Shown here: positions 34,626 through 43,514 of the stretch, one piece after another | Layout of the letters: the number at the start of each line of letters is the position of its first letter | How positions within the stretch are numbered: position 1 is the stretch's first letter | Source: Acetatifactor sp. | GTDB lineage: Bacteria; Bacillota; Clostridia; Lachnospirales; Lachnospiraceae | Assembly (NCBI GenBank): GCA_022511425.1 | Contig: JAFLRO010000010.1 | Location: 1 to 47,853, forward strand | Length of the DNA: 47,853 bases | Reading direction: 5' to 3' | Program-made: the position numbers and the translations under genes | The notes under the pieces: generated by a model | Told to the model about the DNA's origin: nothing | Seen by the model: the letters and a program-made list of their open reading frames with translations, nothing else | Database searches by the model: none

Positions 34626-35713
34626 AAGCTGCCTTCCTTTGCTCCCTTGTCACGCACCACAGTCTGGAAGTAGCTGCGCAGCTTTTCCAGATCATCCGCA
34701 TTCTCCTTCTGGACAGCGCCTACCAGGTTCTGAACCAGGCAGCTCATATCCATTTGGGAATCCCCGTAGTAATAAGCATTCATCATAGTCTGATAATAGA
34801 CTGACACTGCCTCCGCCGTGCTCATGACTGCTGCCGGACGGTCAATTCGATGCCCCAGGGAGGACATTCCTTCCCTGAGCTCATGATATGTAGATGCCAG
34901 AATTTCCGCCACATCCTCATCCACAGGCATGTCAATCTGATTAGCCAGCGCCAGTTCGCTTACCTCATTTACAATAATCTCCTTTTCCATGGCCACATCC
35001 CGCACCGGCATCACCGTCTCAAAGTTAAAACGACGCTTCAGAGCGCTGCTCATTTCATTGACACCTTTATCCCTTGTATTGGCAGTACCAATTACATTGA
35101 AGCCAGCCCTGGCAAACAAAAGCCCCTCATCCCCCAGTTCCGGTACGTTCAGCACCTTATCACTCAGAACGCTGATCAGACTGTCCTGGATTTCCGCCGG
35201 AGTTCTTGTTATCTCTTCAAACCGTACCAGGATTCCCTGTTCCATGCCCACATAGAGGGGAGATGGCACCAACGCTTCCCGCACCGGACCTTGTGCCAGC
35301 AGCAGGGCATAGTTCCAACTGTATTTAATCATATCTTCGGTAGTGCCAGCTGTCCCCTGGATAGTATTGGTGCTGTTTCCACTGATTGCGGCGGACAGAA
35401 GCTCCGACAGCATAGTCTTAGCCGTCCCCGGTTCTCCTACCAGCATTAATCCACGGTTTCCGGCCAAAGTAATAATACAGCGCTCCACCAGCGCATCGTT
35501 TCCAAGATATTTCTTTCGAATGACTACTTCCTCCCCATTCCACAAAATGGGCTTTCGGCTTCCCAGAATAAAAGTTCGCACCGCCTGGGGAGACAGCTTC
35601 CAGTTCAGCGGTCTTCTCCCGGTGTCCTGGGCAGCCAGAGCGTCCAACTCCTTCTTATAGCGAATCTCAACCGGCGGCTTGATTTCCCTGATTTGTTCCA
35701 TATCCGTTTCCAT
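34586..35713 (-). CDS. MoxR-family AAA+ ATPase
   Basis: First gene of the module, 375 residues. Walker A is GEPGTAKT (93-100). The Walker B position reads ILVRFEEI, with Glu where most MoxR proteins have Asp. Sensor 1 is VIGTANTRD and the arginine finger region is ALKRRFNFE. A lid domain follows. The start is uncertain: GGGAGG lies only one base before ATG 35713 and 13 bases before an in-frame ATG at 35701. It likely powers remodelling of a target presented by the VWA protein. The closest described relative by layout is E. coli yehL. Confidence 0.9.
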   Translation of the reverse strand: METDMEQIREIKPPVEIRYKKELDALAAQDTGRRPLNWKLSPQAVRTFILGSRKPILWNGEEVVIRKKYLGNDALVERCIITLAGNRGLMLVGEPGTAKTMLSELLSAAISGNSTNTIQGTAGTTEDMIKYSWNYALLLAQGPVREALVPSPLYVGMEQGILVRFEEITRTPAEIQDSLISVLSDKVLNVPELGDEGLLFARAGFNVIGTANTRDKGVNEMSSALKRRFNFETVMPVRDVAMEKEIIVNEVSELALANQIDMPVDEDVAEILASTYHELREGMSSLGHRIDRPAAVMSTAEAVSVYYQTMMNAYYYGDSQMDMSCLVQNLVGAVQKENADDLEKLRSYFQTVVRDKGAKEGSLWNQYYEARKHLQ

Positions 35714-35794
35714 ACCTCCCTGCTTTACTCTATTTTATTCTGTCCTTTTTAATTATAATTTTTTTATATGTAGTTGTCCACCGAATCACAGAAA

Positions 35795-35832
35795 ATAGAA
35801 ACGCCACGATCTGTTAAAAACAGACCGCAGCG
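35795..35832 (-). terminator. Terminator of tRNA-Arg
   Basis: On the minus strand CGCTGCGGTCTG (35832-35821) pairs with CAGATCGTGGCG (35813-35802), including three G-T pairs, around a 7-nt loop. A T-rich tail TTTCTATTTTCT follows. It lies 8 bp after the tRNA 3' end. Confidence 0.6.
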
Positions 35833-35839
35833 CTTTACA

Positions 35840-35913
35840 CGTTCCCGAGCGGATTCGAACCGCTGGCCTTTCGCTTAGGAGGCGAACGCTCTATCCTGCT
35901 GAGCTACGGAAAC
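35840..35913 (-). tRNA. tRNA-Arg (anticodon CCT)
   Basis: 74 nt on the minus strand. Acceptor arms GTTTCCG and CGGGAAC pair; the D-arm is GCTC/GAGC; the anticodon arm TTCGC/GCGAA encloses the loop CTCCTAA, so the anticodon is CCT and reads AGG; the T-arm has AGCGG-TTCGAAT-CCGCT. The discriminator is G. CCA is not encoded. Confidence 0.95.
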
Positions 35914-35987
35914 ATCTATTCAGAAGCTGTCAGACCATAGATACACCGAAAATCGTTGACCTTGGAACAGTAACAGCTTTGAATTAG

Positions 35988-36878
35988 TTAAATTGTATCG
36001 TCGGGAAAATTGATATGCCCCTGGAGCCAGATCACGCCTTTGAAGCGCCTGCCTACCTGCGGTTCCCCAAACAAGTCTATTATATTGATACAAACGTCAA
36101 ATGTCAATTCATTACAACAAATTGTCAGGATATAAATTTTTTCACCCGTAATTGTATTAGTGGAAATACGCATCGCCACAATTTCTCCCAGCACCGAGTA
36201 CTGGTCACACTCCACACCGTAGGGCATAAAGCAACTGTCCACCAGGCTGAAAAGATCTTCATTCTGGATTCTCCGGGAAATCGTGGTGTACATGTCCATA
36301 TCTTCCAAAGTCAGCGTCTCAATAGCCTCCTCGTCTCCCTTTCTGGCCGCAGCCATCAGGTTGTTCCTATTGACGGAGGCCTGCTTGACCCGCTGCAGCT
36401 GCTCCTCGTCCTTTTGAATGGGCAGCAATACGGAGCCGCTGACGGACAAAGCGGATAAAGTCAGCGTAGTGCCCCGAATGGGCAGTTCTCCCATGGTTTG
36501 AGCTTTCACGTAGGGTATCCGGTTTTTCAGGTAAAAGATCAGGGAAATTCCCACTTTCACGTCATCACAGACCCCTGCATAAGACTCCTTGTCGGCATGG
36601 CGCTCTACGGACACATCTTCATAGGAAGTGATGCCGGTACCGGTCAGATAGGGATAGTAGTACTCATAGGTGAATTTCTCCTCCTCGTCAAACTCCCCGC
36701 ACACTGCGACTCCTAAATTTGCGGCGAAATCCTTGCAAAATTCGCCAAGCAGTGTGTTCTCACGACCCATCGTGATGGCGCGCCTGTCTGAATTGATGAC
36801 CACTTCTGTCAGAAGCTCCTGGAGTTTCCGCTTACTCTCAAATCGGCTGAAGCCGACAGCTCTCATATATCTATGCAA
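35988..36878 (-). CDS. DUF3881-family protein
   Basis: Soluble protein of 296 residues with no enzyme motif. I choose TTG 36878-36876 because AGAAGGTG lies 6 nt before it and it gives the N-terminus MHRYMRAVGFSRF, the form I expect for this family. A GTG three codons upstream would sit directly on the ribosome-binding site. The family is known to me only from Lachnospiraceae-type genomes, so the gene is a useful taxonomic marker. Its position next to serS fits a core gene of this group. Function unknown. Confidence 0.8.
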   Translation of the reverse strand: MHRYMRAVGFSRFESKRKLQELLTEVVINSDRRAITMGRENTLLGEFCKDFAANLGVAVCGEFDEEEKFTYEYYYPYLTGTGITSYEDVSVERHADKESYAGVCDDVKVGISLIFYLKNRIPYVKAQTMGELPIRGTTLTLSALSVSGSVLLPIQKDEEQLQRVKQASVNRNNLMAAARKGDEEAIETLTLEDMDMYTTISRRIQNEDLFSLVDSCFMPYGVECDQYSVLGEIVAMRISTNTITGEKIYILTICCNELTFDVCINIIDLFGEPQVGRRFKGVIWLQGHINFPDDTI

Positions 36879-36988
36879 AAATTTCACCTTCTTTCTATAA
36901 CCTATTTCTATGGTCTGTTTTATAACAGTTATGGTTCCACTACACTATTACTAAATCATTCACAGCAGTAAGTGCACAAAGTCAGGCA

Positions 36989-38278
36989 TCACTTAACAGT
37001 GGGCAGAATCTTTTCCTTACCACCCATGTACGGACGCAGCGCCTGAGGGATATTGATGCTTCCATCAGCATTCACATTATTCTCCAAAAATGCAATCAGT
37101 CCTCTGGGTGTTGCCAGTACTGTGTTGTTTAATGTATGCACATAGTAAGTACCATTTTCACCTTTTGTGCGGATGCCAAGCCGTCTTGCTTGTGCATCAC
37201 CCAATGTGGAGCAGGATCCCACCTCAAAGTACTTCTGCTGTCTGGGACTCCATGCCTCTACATCACAGGATTTCACCTTCAGGTCAGCCAGATCGCCGCT
37301 GCAGCACTCAAGGGTGCGCACGGGAATGTCCAGACTGCGGAAGAACTCTACCGTATAACTCCACATCTTGTCATACCACTCCATGGAATCCTCAGGTTTA
37401 CAGAGCACGATCATCTCCTGCTTTTCAAACTGATGGACTCTGTACACGCCTCTCTCCTCAATGCCGTGGGAACCCACTTCCTTACGGAAACAAGGCGAGT
37501 AGGAAGTCATCGTCACGGGAAGGCTCTTCTCATTTACGATCTGACCCTTGAATTTTCCAATCATGGAATGCTCGGAGGTGCCAATCAGGAACAGATCCTC
37601 TCCTTCAATTTTATACATCATAGCGTCCATTTCCGCAAAACTCATGACCCCGTTCACAACACTACTTCGAATCATAAATGGCGGAATACAATAGGTAAAG
37701 CCCTTGTCAATCATGAAATCCCGGGCATAGCTGATCATGGCGGAATGGATCCGGGCAGCATCGCCCATCAGATAATAAAATCCGTTGCCACTGGTGCGGC
37801 CGGCGCTGTCTTTGTCAAGACCGCTTATGCTGTCCAGAATATCTGCGTGATAGGGAACCTCGAAATCAGGTACCACTGGATCTCCGTACTTCTCTATCTC
37901 CACATTCTCACTGTCATCCTTGCCGATGGGTACGGAAGGGTCAATGATGTTGGGAATGGCCATCATGATTTTGGTAATCTTCTCCTGAAGCTCCCCTTCC
38001 TGGGTCTCCAGCTCAGCCAATCGCTTGGCACCTGCGGCAACCTCAGCTTTTTTGGCCTCAGCCTCCTCCTTTTTTCCCTGACCCATCAGGGCTCCGATTT
38101 CCTTGGAAATCCTGTTTCTGGCGGCTCGCAGATCATCACCTTCTTGCTTTGCTTTTCTGCTCTCTGCGTCCAAAGCAATTACCTCATCCACCAGAGGAAG
38201 CTTTTCATACTGAAATTTTTTCTTGATGTTTTCCTTTACAACTTCAGGATTCTCCCTTAAAAACTTAATATCAATCAT
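36989..38278 (-). CDS. serS: Seryl-tRNA synthetase
   Basis: Charges tRNA-Ser in the cytoplasm. The 429-residue length is normal. The N-terminal coiled-coil arm (about 30-100, rich in Lys, Glu and Ala) binds the long variable arm of the tRNA. Class II motif 2 is FRKEVGSHGIEERGVYRVHQ and motif 3 is around TVLATPRGLIAFLENN. LIGTSEHSMIGK binds serine. No T-box leader is present in the 37-bp gap to the HD-GYP gene, so the two are probably cotranscribed. Confidence 0.95.
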   Translation of the reverse strand: MIDIKFLRENPEVVKENIKKKFQYEKLPLVDEVIALDAESRKAKQEGDDLRAARNRISKEIGALMGQGKKEEAEAKKAEVAAGAKRLAELETQEGELQEKITKIMMAIPNIIDPSVPIGKDDSENVEIEKYGDPVVPDFEVPYHADILDSISGLDKDSAGRTSGNGFYYLMGDAARIHSAMISYARDFMIDKGFTYCIPPFMIRSSVVNGVMSFAEMDAMMYKIEGEDLFLIGTSEHSMIGKFKGQIVNEKSLPVTMTSYSPCFRKEVGSHGIEERGVYRVHQFEKQEMIVLCKPEDSMEWYDKMWSYTVEFFRSLDIPVRTLECCSGDLADLKVKSCDVEAWSPRQQKYFEVGSCSTLGDAQARRLGIRTKGENGTYYVHTLNNTVLATPRGLIAFLENNVNADGSINIPQALRPYMGGKEKILPTVK

Positions 38279-38315
38279 GCCGGTACCATGCCTTTCTTTA
38301 TTTTGACCACTATAT

Positions 38316-39368
38316 TCAGTTCAGCGTTTTCTCTATAAAAACATTGTGTATTTTGACAAGATCTTTAATGATCTCGCTTTCCACATCATTGCCATTCCTA
38401 TCCTTCAAAATTCTGATAACCGGACGGTCCGGAAAAACTTTATTCTGAGACAGCACCACAGCCAAATCCCCTTCATTGGTCAGCACATGGGTACCCGCCG
38501 GATACACAGCTGTAAATCCCAGGAACACATCCACTATTTTACCATCAAACAGGATATTTTTACAACCTTTTAAATATTCCACAGCCTCGTAGACTTTTAC
38601 CTGCTTACAGGCAATCCCGCAAATCATCGTGTCAAAGGTATCACACACATTCACAATCCTGCACTCAAAGGGAATATCTTTCTTGTGCAGCGGAAAACCT
38701 GAACCATCCAGACACTCATGGTGGTATAATATCACAGCTTTGCTCAGGTCTGAAATCCAAGACTCGTCTTTCAGTGATGAGTAGCCATAGACAGGATGTT
38801 TTTTATATTCCATCAACTCCTGCCTGTTCAGTGTACCCACATCCCGATTGTTGTAATCAATGGATATATATCTCATTCCTATATCATGCAACAGGCAGCC
38901 TACGCCAATATCATGAATTTTGCTAATCTCCACATCAAGCTTTAACGCTGTCAGAATCGCCAGAGAACAAATGCTGATAGAGTGCTGGTAAATATCTGCA
39001 CTCCGCTCTTTTATATCAAATACTCTGTCCACTACCTGTTTTTCTTCCAAAATGGTAGTAATAATACTGTCCGCTGCTTCCCCCAGCTCTGCAAGCTCCT
39101 GATTATTGTGATAGGTATGCCTCTCAAGAATATCCTTTACAGTTTCCCGAATGGCCTCTTCTGTCTCTGAACGAAGAAGCGCAATCTCACTGACATCTGA
39201 ATCCCCTGCTTTCACAAAGACTTCGGTAATACCCAGCTCATCCAGCTTATGTATGTAATCCTTTCGGATAGCGCTTCCTTGCGGCAAGATGATCTGGTAA
39301 TCTTCATTCCTGATGTCTCTTGCCAATATTTCCCCGCCGGACAATTCATGAAGCTGTTTCCTTAGCAT
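38316..39368 (-). CDS. HD-GYP domain protein, putative cyclic-di-GMP phosphodiesterase
   Basis: Soluble protein of 350 residues. After an N-terminal segment of about 110 residues, the HD domain shows LLHDIGMRYIS with the HD pair, HHECLDGSGFP (the GYP motif in the form GFP) and NVCDTFDTMICG. These metal ligands suggest phosphodiesterase activity on cyclic dinucleotides, though HD-GYP proteins vary. No membrane or receiver domain is seen. The upstream SD is weak. It lies 21 bp after the DUF4446 gene and probably belongs to the parAB-serS transcription unit. Confidence 0.85.
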   Translation of the reverse strand: MLRKQLHELSGGEILARDIRNEDYQIILPQGSAIRKDYIHKLDELGITEVFVKAGDSDVSEIALLRSETEEAIRETVKDILERHTYHNNQELAELGEAADSIITTILEEKQVVDRVFDIKERSADIYQHSISICSLAILTALKLDVEISKIHDIGVGCLLHDIGMRYISIDYNNRDVGTLNRQELMEYKKHPVYGYSSLKDESWISDLSKAVILYHHECLDGSGFPLHKKDIPFECRIVNVCDTFDTMICGIACKQVKVYEAVEYLKGCKNILFDGKIVDVFLGFTAVYPAGTHVLTNEGDLAVVLSQNKVFPDRPVIRILKDRNGNDVESEIIKDLVKIHNVFIEKTLN

Positions 39369-39389
39369 ATAAGATTCTCACTCTCACTG

Positions 39390-39911
39390 TCATTCTCCCA
39401 TGGCAATTGCCAGGGCCTCTGCTTCCTCTTTTCCCAGTTCAATGGAGCATTCTCCGCCCTTTATCTCTTTCGTATATGAGTAACAGCCCTCTACACTGTG
39501 CACCGAATTAAGAATAAATCCATTGTTGTTCTCATCCAAAAGTGCCAGGCTGAAACTCAGCTGTCCACCCATCTGGTTGAAGGCGTCATATTTCACAAGG
39601 CCCATCTTCTGGTAGGCTAATTCCAGCTTTTTATAAAGAGTACGAATGTCTTTTTTGTTTTTTTCCGCATTGGCCTTTAGAAACTTATTGTCCTCAAACA
39701 GGCCGGTTATCTCCTGTTCCAAACTGACTGCGTTCTTTCCCGAAAGAAATTTGTCCAGCCGCTTCTTTAGTTTATTGGCCTTGACTGTCTGTACAATTGA
39801 CAGGATAATCAAAATCAGTACCAACACAACCAGCACTGCCAGTAAAAGTCCAATGTCAAGGGAACCAAGGCCTATTTGTTTTAAAAAGGTACTGTCATTA
39901 TTTGTATTCAT
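39390..39911 (-). CDS. DUF4446-family membrane protein
   Basis: 173 residues with one N-terminal transmembrane helix (about 18-42, LDIGLLLAVLVVLVLILIIL), a coiled-coil stretch rich in Lys and Glu (about 45-100), then a compact C-terminal domain with GLVKYDAFNQMGGQLSFSLA and a GFILNSVHS segment, which is the family mark. Its function is unknown. In Clostridia it is normally encoded just after parB, as here (33 bp away), which supports the core assignment. Confidence 0.88.
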   Translation of the reverse strand: MNTNNDSTFLKQIGLGSLDIGLLLAVLVVLVLILIILSIVQTVKANKLKKRLDKFLSGKNAVSLEQEITGLFEDNKFLKANAEKNKKDIRTLYKKLELAYQKMGLVKYDAFNQMGGQLSFSLALLDENNNGFILNSVHSVEGCYSYTKEIKGGECSIELGKEEAEALAIAMGE

Positions 39912-39944
39912 AACTCTCCTATGTATGTCAATAAAATCTGAATG

Positions 39945-40841
39945 TCAATTGTTTCCGATCATATCCAGTAATCTGTCCAAATCATCGTGATTGTAAAACT
40001 CAATCTCAATCTTTCCGGCACCCTCGCCCTTGGATGTAACAGTAACCTTGGTGCTCAGCTTTTGTTTCAGTTTTTCCTCAATATCCAGATAAATAGTCTG
40101 CATGGTCTTATCATCCAGCTTCTTAGGCTTTACAGGCTTGTGCAGGTTCTTCACCAGTTTCTCCACATCCCGGACACTGAGCTTTTCATCAAAGATCTGC
40201 TGCGCCAGGCTGTACTGTTCTTCCGGATCCTCCACCGCAAGCAATGCGCGGGCATGACCGGTGCTGATCATGTCATCGATGACCATCTGCTGAACTTCGT
40301 CGCTGAGCTTCAAAAGCCGGATGGAGTTAGTCACTGCAGCGCGGCTCTTGGAAACCCGCTCAGCTACCTCATCCTGCTTCAAATTGAATTCAGTCAGCAG
40401 GCGCTTATAAGCCTGAGCCTCCTCGATGGGGTTCAAGTCCTCGCGCTGAATATTCTCAATCAGGGAAATCTCCATGATCTCCTGCTCGGAGTAATCCCGG
40501 ATAATCACAGGAATCTCCTTTAATCCCGCCAGCTTTGCCGCACGCCATCTGCGCTCGCCGGCAATAATCTCATAATGGTCTTTTCTGTCCTGAACCAGAA
40601 TCGGCTGTAATAGACCAAACTGTTTGATGGAATCGGCCAATTCCTGTAAGGCATCCTCATCAAAGTTCTTGCGGGGCTGCTTTCTGTTAGGCTCCACAGA
40701 GGTGATCTTCACCAGAGTCTCCTTGCCGTCCTTTTCCTCAACAGCCTTATTTATTTCTTTCGTCTCTTTTTTCGCCTTGGCTTCTCCCACTGCATTTGGG
40801 ATCAAAGAATCCAGGCCTTTTCCCAATCCTCTCGCCGCCAT
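39945..40841 (-). CDS. parB: Chromosome partitioning protein ParB (Spo0J)
   Basis: DNA-binding CTP-switch protein of 298 residues that loads at parS sites near the origin. It begins with the family pattern ARGLGKGLDSLIP, has box II GERRWRAAKLAG, ENIQREDLNPIEEA, a helix-turn-helix near TQDEVAERVSKSR-type sequence (here QDEVAERVSKSRAAV) and a C-terminal dimerisation domain. AGAGGAAAT supports the start. parA lies 63 bp upstream. I saw no exact parS palindrome in the window. Confidence 0.93.
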   Translation of the reverse strand: MAARGLGKGLDSLIPNAVGEAKAKKETKEINKAVEEKDGKETLVKITSVEPNRKQPRKNFDEDALQELADSIKQFGLLQPILVQDRKDHYEIIAGERRWRAAKLAGLKEIPVIIRDYSEQEIMEISLIENIQREDLNPIEEAQAYKRLLTEFNLKQDEVAERVSKSRAAVTNSIRLLKLSDEVQQMVIDDMISTGHARALLAVEDPEEQYSLAQQIFDEKLSVRDVEKLVKNLHKPVKPKKLDDKTMQTIYLDIEEKLKQKLSTKVTVTSKGEGAGKIEIEFYNHDDLDRLLDMIGNN

Positions 40842-40904
40842 ATTTCCTCTTTTCTGCTGCCGCCTGGCAGCCTTGCTCCGTCATTTACTGCTTGTCCGCT
40901 GCCC

Positions 40905-41672
40905 TTACTTGCTGGCGCTTCCAATGATTTCCTCCGCTAACTGCATATACGCCTCAGCACCCGCGGATTTTGCATCGTACTTGTTGATGGGCAGTCCGTA
41001 ACTGGGCGCCTCCGCAAGCCGGATATTTCTGGGTATCAACGTGTTATAGACCTTTTGCTTCAAGTTTTGCTTTACATTGTCCACTACCTGCATGGACAAA
41101 TTGGTACGGGAGTCATACATGGTAAACACCACGCCTTCCATCTCAAGCTCCGGATTCAGCCTTTCTTTCACCAGGTTTACGGTATGAATCAGCTGGCTCA
41201 GTCCCTCCAGGGCATAGTACTCACACTGGATAGGCACCAACACGCTGTCCGCGGTAGTCATGGCATTGATCGTCAGCATGTTCAGAGAAGGCGGACAGTC
41301 GATAATGATAAAATCGTACTCGTTCTTCACATAGTCCACTTCGTTCTTTAATATGTATTCCTTCCTCTCCACACCGATCAGCTCAATCTCTGTGGCCGCC
41401 AGGTTCACGTTGGCCGGCAGGACAGAGACATTCTCAATCACATTATTTAAAACGCAGTCACGGATGGGGCACTCTCCCAGGATCAGTTCGTAGATGGTAT
41501 TGTCCAGTTCATTTTTTTCAATGCCAAAGCCACTGGTAGTATTCCCCTGGGGATCTGTATCAATCACCAGTACCTTTTTGCCTTTTTCAGCCAGACAGGC
41601 GGAAAGATTGATAGAAGTCGTGGTCTTTCCCACGCCGCCCTTCTGGTTTGCAATCGCTATGATTTTTCCCAT
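40905..41672 (-). CDS. parA: Chromosome partitioning ATPase ParA (Soj)
   Basis: 255 residues, starting at ATG 41672 behind AAAGGTG; a GTG three codons upstream is not preferred. The deviant Walker A KGGVGKTT is at residues 11-18, Walker A' is VLVIDTDPQGN and Walker B is FIIIDCPPSL. It partners ParB in origin segregation and replication control. Its leader (41673-41809) is AT-rich with a possible TATAAT on the minus strand and no gene. The usual upstream neighbour rsmG is not present; two Nudix genes lie there instead. Confidence 0.93.
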   Translation of the reverse strand: MGKIIAIANQKGGVGKTTTSINLSACLAEKGKKVLVIDTDPQGNTTSGFGIEKNELDNTIYELILGECPIRDCVLNNVIENVSVLPANVNLAATEIELIGVERKEYILKNEVDYVKNEYDFIIIDCPPSLNMLTINAMTTADSVLVPIQCEYYALEGLSQLIHTVNLVKERLNPELEMEGVVFTMYDSRTNLSMQVVDNVKQNLKQKVYNTLIPRNIRLAEAPSYGLPINKYDAKSAGAEAYMQLAEEIIGSASK

Positions 41673-41809
41673 ATTTTTCACCTTTCGTTTGTTATGCTTT
41701 TCAATTATATCACTAAATACCCTATATATCTACATGAAAGTTCTTAAATTATATTTTCAAAAGTTTTTAATTTATATTTTCATTACGGTTCAGCCAGTTA
41801 ATGCAAGGA

Positions 41810-42232
41810 CTACCTACAGCCGGGAAACAGCTTATCCCAAAACATATTAATGTGAACCATAATGTGTCCGATGTTTCCCTCACCGGCATATTTTTCCATG
41901 TTGAAAAAGTCACAATCCGTATCCGACCAGTAGAGTTCATTTTCATCCCCATGGACAGCAACCGATTTGTTGAGCTTTCCAACATAAACTTCTACATAGC
42001 AATCATCGAGATGGTATGTGAAATCTATAAAATGTGTCAAACTGATATCTTCTGAGGTAATTGCGGTCTCTTCTTCCAACTCCCGGTAAGCGGCAGTCAT
42101 ACCATCTTCACCAGGTTCAATCTTTCCACCCACAAAATTTGACAGACCCTTGTAGGGGTCGTGACTCCGCCTGCACATTAGAATCTTGTCCTGCGTCTCA
42201 TTATACACCACGATTACGTTATATCCCTTCAT
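41810..42232 (-). CDS. Nudix hydrolase
   Basis: 140 residues. The Nudix box runs GGKIEPGEDG...RELEEETAI, complete with the REUxEE core, so it should hydrolyse a nucleoside-diphosphate-linked substrate. ATG 42232 has GGGAGGGCAACT upstream and overlaps the stop of the preceding Nudix gene as ATGA, so the two are translationally coupled. The motif CRRSHDPYKGLSNFVGG suggests an 8-oxo-dGTP diphosphatase-type (MutT-like) enzyme, but substrate cannot be read from sequence. Confidence 0.88.
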   Translation of the reverse strand: MKGYNVIVVYNETQDKILMCRRSHDPYKGLSNFVGGKIEPGEDGMTAAYRELEEETAITSEDISLTHFIDFTYHLDDCYVEVYVGKLNKSVAVHGDENELYWSDTDCDFFNMEKYAGEGNIGHIMVHINMFWDKLFPGCR

Positions 42233-42747
42233 AGTTGCCCTCCCGGTACTATACTGCATTTTTTGAGGTATGGCATATATCGCTTTTTCTGTGTTTCTAT
42301 CATTTCACTGGAATGAACGAACCTTTTAAATTCCGATTCATTCACCCATTTAAAAGACATTGTTTCGCCCTTCTGGAGTTTTATATCTTCTTTATTCCAA
42401 TCAGTCACACAGAGAAAAGAATAAAAGATACATTGACTCTCTTCAGATATTATGCATCCTATCTCTTCAAACTCCTCCGCCTGAATACCGGTCTCTTCAT
42501 ACAGCTCCCTTTTAATGCATGTTATTTTGTCCTCGCCCTTCAAGGCACTTCCACCCGCTGTAGCTTCATAATATCCTGGATAATTTGGCTTGGAAAGATC
42601 CCTCTGCATCAGCAGATAATCTCCGTTCACATGTCGGACAAGAACTTCGCAGACCAAATGAAACTGACCCTTTGGTATTTCTCTGCCACGGATTAAGTCG
42701 GTACCCGACAAAGAACCGTCTCTGTAATATCCATCCCATATTTCCAT
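42229..42747 (-). CDS. Nudix hydrolase
   Basis: 172 residues. The N-terminal part has MEIWDGYYRDGSLSGTDLIRG and HLVCEVLVRHVNGDYLLMQR, which recalls IPP-isomerase-like or ADP-ribose-type Nudix proteins. The Nudix box is GGSALKGEDK...RELYEETGI. AAGGCACC supports the start. It is the first gene of the Nudix pair. The 217 bp between it and the DinB-like gene (42748-42964) is AT-rich and shows no gene. Confidence 0.88.
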   Translation of the reverse strand: MEIWDGYYRDGSLSGTDLIRGREIPKGQFHLVCEVLVRHVNGDYLLMQRDLSKPNYPGYYEATAGGSALKGEDKITCIKRELYEETGIQAEEFEEIGCIISEESQCIFYSFLCVTDWNKEDIKLQKGETMSFKWVNESEFKRFVHSSEMIETQKKRYMPYLKKCSIVPGGQL

Positions 42748-42964
42748 AATGGTGCCTTTCTTGCAAATTAACTCAAAAATCAGTTATTTTCATTTTATTA
42801 GACCGCCATACAATAAATTTTGCAACATTTCTTGCATTCTTTATAGAATAATTACACACTTTTCAATCTGACTATATCTGGCAGCATATTAGTATCCTCC
42901 ATAGCATCTGCCGAAAATTATACAGCTTGCAGCTGTTTCCTCCAATAAACTTTAATCTGTATGG

Positions 42965-43489
42965 TTATAATTGAGTTTTTCCTTTTCTATATCTTCCAAA
43001 GTAAATTCCGTCATCCACATATTTTTCTTTTTCAGACACCCACATCGGAAATTGATTTGTAGCCACTGCAGTTTGTCCATTTAACATTCCGGTGTGGAAA
43101 GATATATGTCTAAACTGCCTTAATACCAATTCCATTCTTGTATACCTGCAATTTTCAGGTTTTTCGTAAAGCATTTCATCTGTCAAAGAGTCAATATAAT
43201 CCAGTGTTTTCTTTTCAATCTTATCTAAATAATCTAGAAGTTTTTCATCAGACAATACAACAGAACATGGATTAGCAGGATCATCCATTCCCTCAACATG
43301 AAAATCAGGTTCTTCATAGTCAAAGGGATTAATAAACCACTTGTCGGCAGAGTGTAAGGCATGGTATGCCCATCGCCAGCAGGGCGAACCACAGCATAGA
43401 GCATCCCTGTCATAAGTTTGTATGGAAGTCCTTATATTTAAAAAATTGGGTATTACCATATCTTTTATGACCATACATAGTTCGTTCAT
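42965..43489 (-). CDS. DinB-like protein
   Basis: 174 residues with the four-helix-bundle pattern of DinB/YfiT-like proteins. Possible metal ligands are His in AYHALHSADKWF and the two His in QFRHISFHTGML. AGGAGGAATAATTC gives a firm start. Members often act as metal-dependent transferases for small thiols, but no specific activity can be assigned. It sits in the AT-rich accessory stretch. Confidence 0.75.
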   Translation of the reverse strand: MNELCMVIKDMVIPNFLNIRTSIQTYDRDALCCGSPCWRWAYHALHSADKWFINPFDYEEPDFHVEGMDDPANPCSVVLSDEKLLDYLDKIEKKTLDYIDSLTDEMLYEKPENCRYTRMELVLRQFRHISFHTGMLNGQTAVATNQFPMWVSEKEKYVDDGIYFGRYRKGKTQL

Positions 43490-43514
43490 GAATTATTCCT
43501 CCTCAAATTACTGG

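Noticed and set aside
37136..38260. 374-codon plus-strand open frame
   Set aside because: It lies antisense to serS, whose class II motifs are clear.
38279..38315. T-box leader before serS
   Set aside because: The gap to the upstream gene is too short and lacks the T-box sequence.
39945..41672. Search for an exact parS site (TGTTTCACGTGAAACA)
   Set aside because: I found no exact copy by eye in the window; degenerate sites cannot be excluded without a computed scan.
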